Counted from the first letter of the stretch, positions 35,288-45,909 are shown. The stretch: 64,000 bases of DNA from Dryas octopetala (GCA_963921425.1 OY992832.1:4278001-4342000); one strand, 5' to 3'. Program-made: numbers and translations. Notes: generated from the sequence alone by a model not told the origin.

Positions 35288-37740
35288 ATGGGTGTTCCTC
35301 TTCTATCATCACCAACATTTCTTAGGTTCCTTTTTCTCTCTTTCGTGGCATTGTGTCTCATTCCTCAGCATGCTCTTGCAAGCATAACCAGGCACTACAA
35401 GTTTGATGTATGTGCAATGTCACAAAGTCAGAGCATACATATACATATATTCACACACACACACACACTTGTTTTGTCTGACATATTATGTTACGAAACT
35501 GTCAATTTAGATAATATTCAAATATGATATAAATCAACAATTTAGCAACATAAGTGTGAGATATTTGACAAACGAGCATTGCCCCCTGAGCTGATCTTGT
35601 CACAATTACGAAGTTTGCATTTCTCACTTTACCTTTTTGGACTACTTTATTATTGTCTTCTTTTTTAAAAGTACTTTTGAATGATTTTGCAGATCAAACT
35701 GCAAAATGTGACAAGACTGTGCCACACAAAGAGCATTGTGACAGTAAATGGGCAGTTTCCTGGGCCTCAAATTTTTGCCAGGGAGGGTGATAGCCTCCTC
35801 ATTAAAGTGGTCAACCATGTCCAAAACAACATCTCCATCCATTGGTAACCATTAAACCAATAACTACAAGTTTGCAAATATATAATCTACACTGGGATGT
35901 TAATTAATTTCTTTGAACATACAGGCATGGCATTAGACAACTTCAAACAGGGTGGGCTGATGGGCCAGCATATGTGACCCAATGTCCCATTCAAAGTGGG
36001 CAGAGCTATGTTTACAACTTCACCATTGTAGGCCAAAGAGGCACTCTTTGGTGGCATGCCCACATATCATGGCTAAGATCAACTGTTTATGGTCCCTTAA
36101 TCATACTTCCCAAGCGCGGTGTACCTTACCCATTCACTAAACCCTACAAGGAGGTCCCAATCATTTTTGGTAATAAATACTACACTATATATATAGCAGT
36201 CCAAATGTAACTAATCAAGCATATGTATTTAATTTTCTGATCACTATTATATGCTAACAAAAGCTATGCAATTTGTATATATACTTAAAATGCACAGGAG
36301 AGTGGTGGAATGCAGACCCTGAGGCAATTATTAGCCAGGCCTTGCAAACTGGTGGAGGGCCAAATGTGTCTGATGCTTATACCATCAATGGACTCCCAGG
36401 GCCCTTGTACAACTGTTCTGCCAAAGGTACCAAATAACTAATGCAAATCAAATGATACACATAAAAACATGTTCATGATTTATAATTTGTTTCAGTACCA
36501 CTTCAATATGCATATAATTTTGTCTATATGGCTGTGTTGGCAGATGCATTCAAGCTAAAGGTTCAGCCTGGGAAGACATACCTTTTGCGCCTAATCAACG
36601 CTGCACTGAATGACGAGCTCTTCTTCAGCATTGCAAATCACTCTCTCAAAGTAGTCGAAGCGGATGCCGTTTATGTCAAACCCTTTGACACCCACACCAT
36701 TCTCATTGCCCCAGGCCAGACCACAAACCTTCTTCTCAAAACCAAACCCAATTTCCCAAATGCCACATTTTTCATGACTGCAAGGCCATACGTGACTGGC
36801 CAAGGCACATTTGACAACTCCACTCTTGCTGGGATTTTAGAGTATGAATCCTCATCCCAAACCCACCACTCAACTCTCTCAATGAACAAGCTTCCACTCT
36901 TCAAACCCCTACTCCCTGCTCTAAAGGACACGTCGTTTGCAACAAAGTTTGCCAACAAACTTCGTAGCTTGGCCAGTTCCCAATTCCCTGCTAACGTCCC
37001 CCAAAAGGTTGATAAGCACTTTTTCTTCACAATAGGGCTTGGAACAAACCCTTGTAGCCATCAAAACCAAACATGTCAGGGACCCAATGGGACAATGTTT
37101 GCTGCTTCAGTTAATAACATCTCTTTTGCAATGCCAAACACTGCCTTGCTCCAATCTCACTTCTCTGGGCAATCAAATGGGGTTTACTCCTCTGACTTCC
37201 CAACCAGGCCTATCGTCCCATTCAACTACACAGGGACCCCACTGAATAACACCATGGTGAGCAATGGGACAAAGCTTGTGGTGCTTCCATTTAACACTAG
37301 TGTGGAGTTGGTTATGCAGGACACTAGTATTCTTGGAGCTGAAAGCCATCCTCTGCATCTGCATGGGTTTAATTTCTTTGTTGTGGGTCAAGGGTTTGGG
37401 AACTTTGATCCAAATAAGGACCCTGCAAAGTTCAATCTGGTTGACCCTGTTGAGAGAAACACTGTGGGTGTGTCCTATGGTGGGTGGGTTGCCATTCGTT
37501 TTCTAGCAGATAACCCAGGTAAATCTCAAGAAATTAAAAGCAATACAATTTAATTAATTAATTTAGTATGAAGCTTTGGACTAATTAATGACTATTAATT
37601 GGTTAATAGGTGTGTGGTTCATGCATTGCCACCTGGAGATTCATACAAGCTGGGGCTTGAAGATGGCTTGGTTGGTGTTAGATGGAAAACTTTCCAATCA
37701 AAAGTTGCTTCCTCCACCAGCAGATCTTCCCAAATGTTGA
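35288..37740 (+). CDS. LAC17: Laccase B, LAC17-type multicopper oxidase, tandem duplicate
   Basis: Second copy of the lignin-type laccase. Exons 35288-35407, 35693-35844, 35925-36169, 36298-36426, 36544-37518 and 37610-37740 have exactly the same six lengths as laccase A and encode 583 residues. Signal peptide and all four copper-binding motifs are intact (HWHG, WWHAH, HPLHLHG, HCHLEIH), so both enzymes should be active. Replacements relative to laccase A are scattered and mostly mild, for example REGDS for REGDR and KVVNHV for KVTNHV. Exons 1, 2 and 6 differ from laccase A by about 5-8 percent, whereas exon 3, intron 3 and exon 4 differ by only about 1 percent. This suggests gene conversion in the centre. 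Shares the miR397-like site and promoter elements. Confidence 0.95.
36593..36613 (+). promoter_or_regulatory. miR397-type target site in laccase B mRNA
   Basis: Identical to the site in laccase A (begins aatcaacgctgcact), so the two transcripts should be co-regulated if the site works. Confidence 0.7.
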
Positions 37741-38015
37741 TGATGCATAATGTTTCACTCAGCTGACCACAAACTCCATGTCCCAAGAATTTTGTAACCC
37801 ATTTGTTATTCTTTGGTACCTTTTTGGCTTGACTGGTGGCCAGTAATGTTTCAGCAAATCTAATTTCATTTTGTTCACGCAGAATTGAGGGAAGTTAGAG
37901 AGTGAGACAATAATAATTGATATCTGATTATCTGTAACATAAAAACATTATAAGGTAAGAGCCCTGAGGCCAATAAATTTACCAGCAGATTATTGTTGTT
38001 TAACTGTGGTACAGT

Positions 38016-39563
38016 CAAGGAATAAAATTTCGGGTTTCGAGAAAATTTCGATGAAAATTTCGATGAAAATTTTGACGGAAATTTTGAAGATTTTTAAATT
38101 TCGACAAAAATTCGATGGAAACGACGGAAATTGTTATCAAAATACGGAAATTTTGAATGAAACTTTACCATATGTTTATTTAACATATTATCTACTATAT
38201 TGATAAAAAACATTGAAAAAACCAAATTATATGGTAGGTTTCATGTGATATGTGATGAATATAATGCGCGCTGGAGACAAATACTATTAAATAAAATTAT
38301 TATAATGAATAAATAAAATTATTATATTCTTTATATTCTATAATTTATACACTAAATCTTATATACTCTATTTACTAAATCCTATATACTCTATAATATA
38401 TACACTAAATTTTATATATTTTATAATGTGTATACTAGTAGGCTTGTAGCCTTATTTGTAAGAAATTCGGGCATACTATTGTCATATACAACATTTTCCA
38501 TGTAATTTGTTGAATTATTAAAAAAAAGTTGTGTACAATGATATACATGGGTTTTTTTTTTTTTTTTTCATATTTATCCCCTTGTTAATATAATAGTAGT
38601 CCTATTTATAAGAAATTTCTACATATAATCGTTATGTACAACTTTCTTTTTACAAAACTAATCATGTAATTTTCATGTAAGTGATTGAATTATAAAAAAG
38701 AGGTTGTCACAAATACCATATAATACAACAGTAGACTTTAAAAAAACAGAAGCCAGATAGCCCCAAAAGCTCTCCTTTCTTTTTTTTATTTTTTAAATGT
38801 TTGGTACATGCAATTTAAAACTAAATAGTCAATTTAAAACCCACATAAAGAAAACTCAACCTACAAATTTTATATGTCTAATATTTTCTTTTGTTGAATT
38901 TTGACATTACAACTAAGATTACATCGATCTCTGGTCTCTCTTCCTTTGGAAGCAAGAGATTGGGTTCACATATATATCATATCACTGCACGTGATTGCAA
39001 AAAGTCAACATAGATGTGAACCAAGCTTTTTAAGCTTTTTAATATGAACCTAGAGGCTAGAGCTAGCTTCAAGTTTACCACCACAGATTTGTATTACCCT
39101 TGAGAAACCATTCCACTGCCTCTCTTTCTTCTTTCCCACTGCCCAGCCACCAAACCCATTCTCTTTCTTCTTTCCCACTGCTCAGCCACCAGACCCACGC
39201 CGAAACCTTCTCTCCTCCCTCTTTCTCCTCCCTCCTTCTCTCCCTCTTTTCTCCTTCTTTTCCTCCTTCCCTCCCCGATCTCTTCTCTCTCTTCGATCTA
39301 TTGCCTTCGGCGACGGCCAGCGACGAGGCCAGCGAGCCTCTTTCTCCCTTCTCTCCCTCTGGTCTCCGCTTGCCCGAGCCTCCCTCTGGTCTCCGCTTCC
39401 TTCCTCAGTCCCTCACTGGCTTCAGCTGGGTATTTAGCGAAATTTCGAATATTTCGGCGAAATTTTCCGAAATTTGGTCAAAGGGGTGTTAAAATTTCAG
39501 AACCCTTAAAAATCGAAATTTTCGGCGAAATTTCGCCGAAAATTTCGAAATTTAAACCCTTAA
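38016..39563. mobile_element. Non-autonomous element with AAATTTCG-rich inverted ends, downstream of laccase B
   Basis: The left end carries about seven AATTTCG-like words within 150 bases (38026-38170). The right end (39430-39555) carries the inverted counterpart CGAAATT repeatedly. The outer borders caagg..taaaatttcg and cgaaatttaaaccctta are imperfect inverted repeats, and ACAGT occurs at both edges (38011-38015, 39564-39568). It splits sequence that is continuous downstream of laccase A (tcttttcattt at 33358 and 39574). The interior has a C/T-rich open frame (39100-39492, Ser/Pro/Phe-rich) that looks compositional. Superfamily not certain; hAT-like is one option. Confidence 0.6.
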
Positions 39564-39956
39564 ACAGTTAAATCTTTTCATTTACTTTTGGGGTAATATT
39601 GTATTGTTAGATTATAAATTTAGACCATATTGAGATAAAAATAAACTAAAAATATAGTTTAGATGTATAGTTTCACAACGTTAACATATTTAACATACTG
39701 TTCGACAAAAACATATGGTTCGACAAGAGAACATAAATTTATGTTGGTACAATAAAGTTATGCAGGCTTGTCCTTGCATAAGTCCAAATTTTCTAATCCA
39801 ACAAAAAGAACATAGTCCGAAGTTGCACCAATGCCGCCCAAGCAGGCAGCACGCACGGCATCCTATATTGTTAGGACCTAAGAATAACATAAGCCTCTTA
39901 CGTTGTTAAACTATAAATTATTTAAAAAAAAAATTATTCTATCATGCATATGTAAT
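39564..39956. other. Short intergenic stretch with relic of laccase downstream sequence
   Basis: Contains the displaced continuation of the laccase B downstream duplication (39570-39830). No gene. Confidence 0.45.
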
Positions 39957-41080
39957 GGATCCTCTCCTAAACACTCTAATATTTTAACATTTTTAATCTT
40001 TTAATTATAGAGTACCACGTTTATTTTATAACATCCTATCTTATGATTCATACTCATTTAAAATTATAATTACTAAATTAAAATAAATAAAAATAAAAAA
40101 CATGTATAATCACACCACATAAAAGTAAAATACTAAGAAAACCATAAGCCCAGCCCAGCTCAGCCCACCCTCCCAACCTCCCACCCCAACCTTGCACCCT
40201 TTTCTTTTTCTCTCTTCCCTTCTCTCTCTATACTCTCCCTCTTCGGAGTCCATAAAATAATTAATGGGAGATTAGAGAGAACCCACAACTCCATGTCCAT
40301 GTCCTTTAAAAAGTTATGGGAGAGGAAGTCTGAATTTTTAATCTCAATTATGTTTAACTGGGGAGGCTAATGTCCTCTCCAATTGAAAGAATTCAAAATT
40401 TCAAATACAACCATTTGGTTTTAAAATATCAATTAGATCAGTCTTATTAAAATGATATAATTCCAGTTGACATCCAAATGCAACCATCTAGATTGATCAG
40501 TGTTTATGAAATTGACAATCAAAGCATTTGGGGGTCTCCGATCCCATATAAAAATTGCTTCTTTTTCCCTCTATAAAAATTGCATTTTGTTCTTCCCAGC
40601 TATGTAACTAATATTAAAGCAGCATCTTTTTTAATCTCATATATCAGAGTGTTTTCATTTTCTTTACTTTGATTTGGTTTTCTATTTGTTGGTTTTCATT
40701 TTGGACTTTTGATTATGCTTTTTGTTAAATATATTTGACGGATTAATAAGGTTCCTAGACCATGATTCACATTCACTCACTGTTCGACTCTGATCGGCAG
40801 AGAAGAGAGGGAGAGTAGGGGGAGAGAGAGAGAGAGAGGAGAGGCGGCACAAAGTTGAGAAAGAAGAGTGAAGAGATATGTTTAGGACTTTAGGGTTAAG
40901 TGGTTAATACTTGATAAATAATATAATATACTTTCTAGTTTCTTTTTATTTTTAATTATTTTAATTTGATGATTATAACTTTAAATGAGTATAAATTATA
41001 GGATGTTATAAAATACATGCGACACACTATAGTTAAAAGATTAGCAAAATTAGGAGATTAGAGTGCTTAAGAGAGGATTC
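39957..41080. mobile_element. Long terminal-inverted-repeat element, about 1.1 kb, non-coding
   Basis: The left arm from ggatcctctcctaaacactc (39957) through ttataacatcct and actcatttaaaattataat to aaaataaataaaaataaaaa is mirrored on the right by tttttatttttaattatttt, attataactttaaatgagt, aggatgttataaaat and gagtgcttaagagaggattc (to 41080). Arms are about 150 bases each. The interior has a C/T-rich block (40145-40250) and a GA-rich block (40800-40850) but no long open frame. Size and arm length suggest a Mutator-type or foldback non-autonomous element; the exact target duplication was not resolved. Confidence 0.7.
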
Positions 41081-41504
41081 AAATCCGCCAAAGAGAATGA
41101 AGTATAACTTATTGTTCCTCAAGACAGCTTAATAAATGTTTCCAATTAAGGGAGCCCTCAAAATAATTGATCAGTAGTGGACATGCATTCACGTCAAATA
41201 GATGATAGTTCCATGCAATGTGCATAATCACTATATGCCATATCGAATATATATAACCTAACCTGATTATAAGCATCCAAAGACTAAGGTATGTTTCTAA
41301 TACGACACTCCACACAGGTGCTTAATTAATCAAATTTGAATCTTTGAATCCACCCAAAAAAAAAAAATGATATACTACAAGTTGGATTCCTATATAAACA
41401 AAACTGATATGGCTACCATCACTATGCATCTAGTGGTTGGTGGCATTCACCAAGAAAACATATTTCCTTGTGAACATGCCTGACGGGGAATCTAGGTTGC
41501 CAAA
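41081..41504. other. Intergenic, upstream of the GH18 gene
   Basis: AT-rich sequence with a poly-A run at 41357-41367. No gene or recognisable element. Confidence 0.5.
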
Positions 41505-41646
41505 AAAACAAAACATTATGCTTCAGATAAGAATGAGACAACTGCCCCAAAAAAAAAACATTATGCTTCAGATAAGAAGGAGACAACTGCTCCAAAACAA
41601 AACATTATGCTTCAGATAAGAATGAGACAACTGCCCCAAAACAAAA
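41505..41646. repeat. Three tandem 44-45 bp repeats just upstream of the GH18 gene
   Basis: Units contain acattatgcttcagataaga then (a/g)gagacaactg and a C/A-rich spacer. The word cattatg begins at 41514, 41559 and 41603. The last unit ends about 40 bases before the TATA box, so the array is part of the promoter. Confidence 0.9.
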
Positions 41647-41685
41647 ATCTTGTAAATAATAATATTCTTATCTGTAATTCCATTG

Positions 41686-41692
41686 TATAAAT
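41686..41692 (+). promoter_or_regulatory. TATA box of the GH18 gene
   Basis: TATAAAT, 66 bases before the preferred ATG at 41758. This predicts a 5' UTR of about 35-40 bases. Confidence 0.65.
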
Positions 41693-41757
41693 GCCTCCCA
41701 CAAGTTTCCACAACTGTCCTCAGAAGTACAGAACTTCAATTCCCACTTTCAATACCC

Positions 41758-42660
41758 ATGAACTCATTTAAGCTGCTAGTGTTTTTCTTTCTTCCGATGT
41801 TCTTCAACCAAGGAGCCCCAGCAAACTCAAAGCTCTTCAGAGAATACATTGGAGCGGAGAACAACGGTGTCACCTTCTCAGAGGTACCCATTGATTCCAA
41901 AGTTGAATTTCACTTCATCCTCTCCTTCGCTATTGACTATACAACACAATCTCGCAATCCTACCCCCACCAATGGCAACTTTAATGTCTTCTGGGACACG
42001 GAGAATCTCACCCCTTCTCATGTTTCTGCCATTAAGGCCTGTCATCCAAATGCTAAAGTAGCTCTGAGTCTTGGAGGAGATACCGTAAGCAACCAATTTG
42101 TATACTTCAATCCTACATCAATCAATTCTTGGGTTAGAAATGCTATCGCCTCAATAGTTCAGATAACAAAAAAATACAACTTGGATGGAATCGATATTGA
42201 CTACGAACACTTTCAGACAGATCCCAATACATTTGCTGAATGCATTGGGCGGTTACTGTTTTACCTTAAACAAAATAATGTTGTGAAATTCACATCAATA
42301 GCACCATATGAGGATGACTCGGTGCAACCATATTACTTGGCATTGTGGAGGAAGTATGGGCATCTCATTGACTATGTTAACTTTCAGTTCTATGCCTATG
42401 ACAAGGGCACCACTATAAATCAGTTTATGAAACATTTTGAAACCCAGAGCTCAAATTACAAAGGTGGCAAGATTCTAGTGAGCTTTGGAACAGATGGAAG
42501 TGGGGGTTTATCCCCTGCACATGGGTTCTTTGAGGCTTGTGATAGGCTTAAGCGTCAGAACAAACTTCATGGCATTTTTATTTGGTCTGCAGATGACTCC
42601 AAGAAGGCTCAATTTCGTTATGAGAAGCAATCTCAAACCTTTCTGGCTAGCATAAAATAA
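41758..42660 (+). CDS. GH18 chitinase 2-like / RuBisCO-associated-type protein, secreted
   Basis: Intronless gene encoding 300 residues with a glycoside hydrolase family 18 TIM barrel. The ATG at 41758 is chosen over the upstream in-frame TTG (41683) because that one overlaps the TATA box and because [15 protein letters not shown] begins a good signal peptide (cleavage near residue 22-25, before KLFREYIG). Strand 3 has KVALSLGG. Strand 4 has the catalytic signature DGIDIDYE (residues 143-150) matching DxxDxDxE, with the proton-donor Glu150 present. YVNFQFYAY and the barrel end [10 protein letters not shown] follow. The closest named relatives are the plant chitinase 2 / narbonin-like group, some members of which are inactive storage-like proteins. 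An intact motif here allows, but does not prove, chitinolytic activity. No chitin-binding module. Confidence 0.88.
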   Translation: MNSFKLLVFFFLPMFFNQGAPANSKLFREYIGAENNGVTFSEVPIDSKVEFHFILSFAIDYTTQSRNPTPTNGNFNVFWDTENLTPSHVSAIKACHPNAKVALSLGGDTVSNQFVYFNPTSINSWVRNAIASIVQITKKYNLDGIDIDYEHFQTDPNTFAECIGRLLFYLKQNNVVKFTSIAPYEDDSVQPYYLALWRKYGHLIDYVNFQFYAYDKGTTINQFMKHFETQSSNYKGGKILVSFGTDGSGGLSPAHGFFEACDRLKRQNKLHGIFIWSADDSKKAQFRYEKQSQTFLASIK

Positions 42661-44282
42661 TTTGTCTTTGTTGCATTTGTTGTTATTATATTCCTAATTG
42701 CAAAGAAAAAACAAAAAGGACTGTTGTTGATTTGTCTTTAACACAAGAAATTATTCTAAGAAAACAGGTACTATGCAGGACACATTGGAATTTAAAGCCA
42801 TTAAAAAATAAGATAATGCTTCTCCATGTAATTTCACAATGCAACGGGTGGCACCTAGGTAGATGCACAATTTATGAATTGCGTGCTAAATATAAAGGGG
42901 GTGAGACAAGGTTGCTTATGTGCACCTCGTTGGGCCTTTCGGGGCCAGGTCAGTATTGGATCATACAAAGGATTGTTCCCATGAGCTCAGCCAGGTTATA
43001 TATTAGAGCTAGTACAAAATCAACCTTTCCTACTGCTAACCCTTTTGGCAAAAGCAACCAGGAAAATTCAAACCTGGCAAGAAAATTTAGCATGCTCAGC
43101 AAATTAAAGGATTTCCAAAACAGTTATAGATCAGTTTCCATAAATTGGTAAAACCATACTATATTATATAATTTCTGAAACAGAATAAATTCAGATATAT
43201 ATGATAGTAAGAAATAAATATAATATTAAAGAATCAGTATTGAGAACTCTGGTTTTGCAGTATTCAGTGCTGAACTGATATTATGTCCCTTCTTTTTTGT
43301 TTTCAATTACATGAACTAAGGCAAACTGAAAGAACTACAAATTAACAAAACAGGAAGCATGATGACCATGTATTGAATTTTCAAAGAACACCAAAGAAAA
43401 TACTTCCATACATTGAACAACAATTTTGTTAAATAGGAGGCACTACGAAATGGAAGAGTTGATCAGCAGAATATCATACCTTGTAGTGCTCTCAAACATA
43501 TGACTGGGTACCATTTTGTCTGATTTGCCAATCAGTTGTTCTGTTCAAACTTCAAAATTCAAAAAAGTGTAAGCCTTTTGGGAACATACTATTGAACCAT
43601 GTGCATCTCTAGCATTCCATTTTATGGTAATACCCACTGATCCAGGCAGTAAAAAAATAGGCCAATAGTTATAGCACATTATAGAAAATGCTACTGGAGT
43701 ACTTTATGGATATTCAGGAACTCATCCCATTCAACCTTGGATCATCATATCCAAGAGAAAAGGAATATCAAAAATGCATCAAAGGACAAAAGAATAGAAA
43801 CTTAAAATAAAATAAAAAAACATTCGAAAATTAAAGGTGTGGGATCCAATTACTGAAAGTAGCACCCTTTAATTTGTTTGAAATGTGAGTAAAGTACAGT
43901 TTTCTCCGTTGTTTAAAATTTATCCTCCTATGGTGTTCTCCATTTCCTAATTTCTTTCATGGGCCATTATTTCATTATCCCATCTACAACGTTGCAATTG
44001 ATACAATGAAAGTTATTCAAGATGCACAAAACACAAGTTGCAGAAACACTTCGTATTAAGAATCAAATCTGAGATAACATTAATCAGAGGCAAAATTTTC
44101 ATTGCAATGAATAATATAGCTAGGAAAAACATCCACTAAGTATTACATAGAAAACACTAGCCTCCATAAAATTAACCTGAAACTGCCGAGCCACGAATTG
44201 CCTTTGAATTGAAATCTTCATCAAATTCCAGAAAACTCACAACCAACAAAAATGGCACAACTGTGTATAGTTGATTATCTTC
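42661..44282. other. Intergenic region between the GH18 gene and the Lys-rich gene (convergent)
   Basis: Holds the two 3' UTRs. A 139-codon open frame at 42732-43151 (+) has no recognisable motif, begins at a non-ATG codon and is not supported as a gene. On the minus strand the sequence after the Lys-rich stop (44200-44280) could be 3' UTR. No other feature seen. Confidence 0.5.
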
Positions 44283-45185
44283 TCAACTTTTCCTCCTCTT
44301 CTTTTTCTTATCCAGCTGGTCCTCCAAAGCATCAATGCCTCCATCTTCTAACACCCCACTTTTCCTCTTCCTCTTCTCTTCCCTCTTTACCTCTTCGTTT
44401 CCCAATTTAACCCCAGCATCTCCCTCTTCAATTTGAACCCCATTTTCAACAAAATTACCATTATTGTCCTTCTTCTTTTGCTTCTTCTTCTTCTTACTAT
44501 GTATCTCTGCTGAATCAGGTGCCTCCTCTCCCTTTTCAACACCCTCACCTGCCCTCCCTGCAATTTCACCTCCATCTTCTCCGAAATTACGTAACTCATC
44601 CTTCTTCTCCTTCTTCCTATTCTTCTTCTTCTTTCTCTCACGCTCTCCTTCTTGACCCTCAAATTTCTCATTGTTATTACTCTCCTTTTCAACACCCTCA
44701 CCTGCCCTCCCTGCAGTTTCACCTCCATCTTCCCCAAAATTATTTAACTCACCCGTCTTCTCCTTCTTCTTCTTCTTCTTCTTCTTCTGCTCCTTCCTCT
44801 CACGCTCTCCATCTTGACCCTCAAATTTCTCATTGTTATTACCCTCCTGTTGGTGTCTTGTGGACTCGGTCTCCAGCTCGGGCTCGTGCCCGTGACTCAC
44901 TTCCTGACTTACCACGACACTCTGAGCTCGATTGTCTCCAACGGTCTCTGCGTCGTCGTTTTCACTCCCCGACCTGTGCCGCACTCGCTTGCGTTCGGAC
45001 CTCGGCGCTTTGAGCTCCTTGTGGAGCTGCTTCAACTCCTTGAACGACGCTAAGGAGCGTCGGAGGTACGCGCAGATGGCCTGCGACGCGCCGGTGTCGG
45101 TGGAGACGAACGAGGACAGAGTCGAGGCCGCTTTGGAGAGAGAGATTGGCTTCGAGGATAGGACCTTCCCCGACACCGTCTTCAT
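44283..45185 (-). CDS. Lysine-rich, internally duplicated protein of unknown function (probably nuclear/nucleolar)
   Basis: Single-exon open frame of 300 residues from ATG at 45185. Residues 1-60 (MKTVSGKVLSSKPISLSKAA.., LASFKELKQLHKELKA) look like a conserved, mostly helical domain. The rest is acidic/basic low complexity. It contains two copies of a module of about 50 residues (about 116-168 and 170-218) sharing NNNEKFEGQxGERERK, a poly-Lys run, then ELxNFGEDGGExAGRAGEGVEK. The C-terminus ends in basic KKKKRRKS. Poly-Lys tracts suggest nuclear/nucleolar localisation, and the telo-box motifs upstream fit genes of ribosome biogenesis; both are inference. I do not recognise a named family. The coding strand is supported by the distinctive N-terminus and by the preserved frame in both duplicated modules. 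Confidence 0.75.
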   Translation of the reverse strand: MKTVSGKVLSSKPISLSKAASTLSSFVSTDTGASQAICAYLRRSLASFKELKQLHKELKAPRSERKRVRHRSGSENDDAETVGDNRAQSVVVSQEVSHGHEPELETESTRHQQEGNNNEKFEGQDGERERKEQKKKKKKKKEKTGELNNFGEDGGETAGRAGEGVEKESNNNEKFEGQEGERERKKKKNRKKEKKDELRNFGEDGGEIAGRAGEGVEKGEEAPDSAEIHSKKKKKQKKKDNNGNFVENGVQIEEGDAGVKLGNEEVKREEKRKRKSGVLEDGGIDALEDQLDKKKKRRKS

Positions 45186-45198
45186 GGTTGAAGCTTTC

Positions 45199-45350
45199 TA
45201 GGGTTTACAGATCTCCAACAGCTCTCTGAGTTTGATATTGGGGTTTAGAGTTTGATTCTGGAAAAAGCCCTAAGCTTTCGTGATCAATCGGTCCTGCAAA
45301 CAGAGGCAAAAGCTAGCGGCTAGGTTTTTGTTATGGGTTTAGGGTTTAGG
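45199..45350 (-). promoter_or_regulatory. Telo-box motifs upstream of the Lys-rich gene
   Basis: On the minus strand TAAACCCTA (45199-45207) lies about 15 bases before the ATG, and CCTAAACCCTAAACCC (45335-45350) is a doubled telo box about 150 bases before it. Telo boxes are frequent in promoters of plant translation and ribosome-biogenesis genes. Confidence 0.65.
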
Positions 45351-45586
45351 CATTGTGTTTACTTTCGCTGTTCGATTTTTTGTCTACTTTTTTTTTTAAT
45401 TTTTTGTCCGAATTGTTTGTTTACTTTTGCGTTATTTGATGGAAAAATAAAATATATATGTATATATATATATATTAAAAAGAGCTAATTACATATACCA
45501 CCCAAAACTATGCCATATTTAATACTTTACTCTTATATAAAGAATTTTAACACTTTACTCCTCAAACTCAATTCTAACAAATACTT

Positions 45587-45909
45587 GGCTTAATTGTGTT
45601 TTTATCACCTATAATTTTAGTTGATTTTCACTTTACCATCTATATATTTATTTGTCTCACTTTATCACTTACAATTATTCTCAGTGTCCTACTTTAATTT
45701 TTTTCGTCCATTCTGTTAGATAATCCATCAATATTGGTGACCAAAATGTCTATGTTACATTAGCATTTTTTACGACTTAGGTGACGAAATGGACGAAAAA
45801 AGATTAAGTAAGACATGAAAATAATTGTAAGTAATGTGGAACAAATAAACATCTTGGTGATAAAGTAAAAATCAACTCAAATTATGAGTGGTAAGAATAT
45901 AATTAAGCC
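45587..45909. mobile_element. MITE, 323 bp, long inverted repeats
   Basis: Ends GGCTTAATTGTGTTTTTA and its imperfect inverse ending AATATAATTAAGCC. The arms extend through TTTTAGTTGATTTTCACTTTA / TAAAGTAAAAATCAACTCAAA. Flanks caaatactt (45578-45586) and taaatactt (45910-45918) match at 8 of 9 positions, a Mutator-type 9-base target duplication. Confidence 0.85.

Larger units (their letters stand above)
30061..37995 (+). repeat. Tandem segmental duplication carrying two laccase genes
   Basis: Unit A (about 30061-33350) aligns with unit B (about 34783-37994) through the 5' flank, all six exons and five introns, and the 3' flank up to gcagattatt (33341 and 37985). The similarity between 33450-33520 and 39600-39830 (for example aggcttgtc.ttgca and ccaaattttc) suggests unit B originally continued and was split by the element at 38016-39563. 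The spacer 33351-34782 is not repeated in the window. Confidence 0.9.

Noticed and set aside
39100..39492. 130-codon Ser/Pro/Phe-rich open frame near 39.1-39.5 kb
   Set aside because: Built from TC-rich repeats and running into the AAATTTCG end of a transposon; it starts at a non-ATG codon. No domain visible.
42732..43151. 139-codon open frame downstream of the GH18 gene
   Set aside because: Starts at a non-ATG codon, has no signal, domain or family resemblance, and lies where two 3' UTRs are expected.
27697..43151. A biosynthetic gene cluster combining the ATS3, laccase and GH18 genes
   Set aside because: Apart from the tandem laccases, the neighbours belong to unrelated processes and there are no pathway enzymes such as terpene synthases, P450s or transferases nearby.
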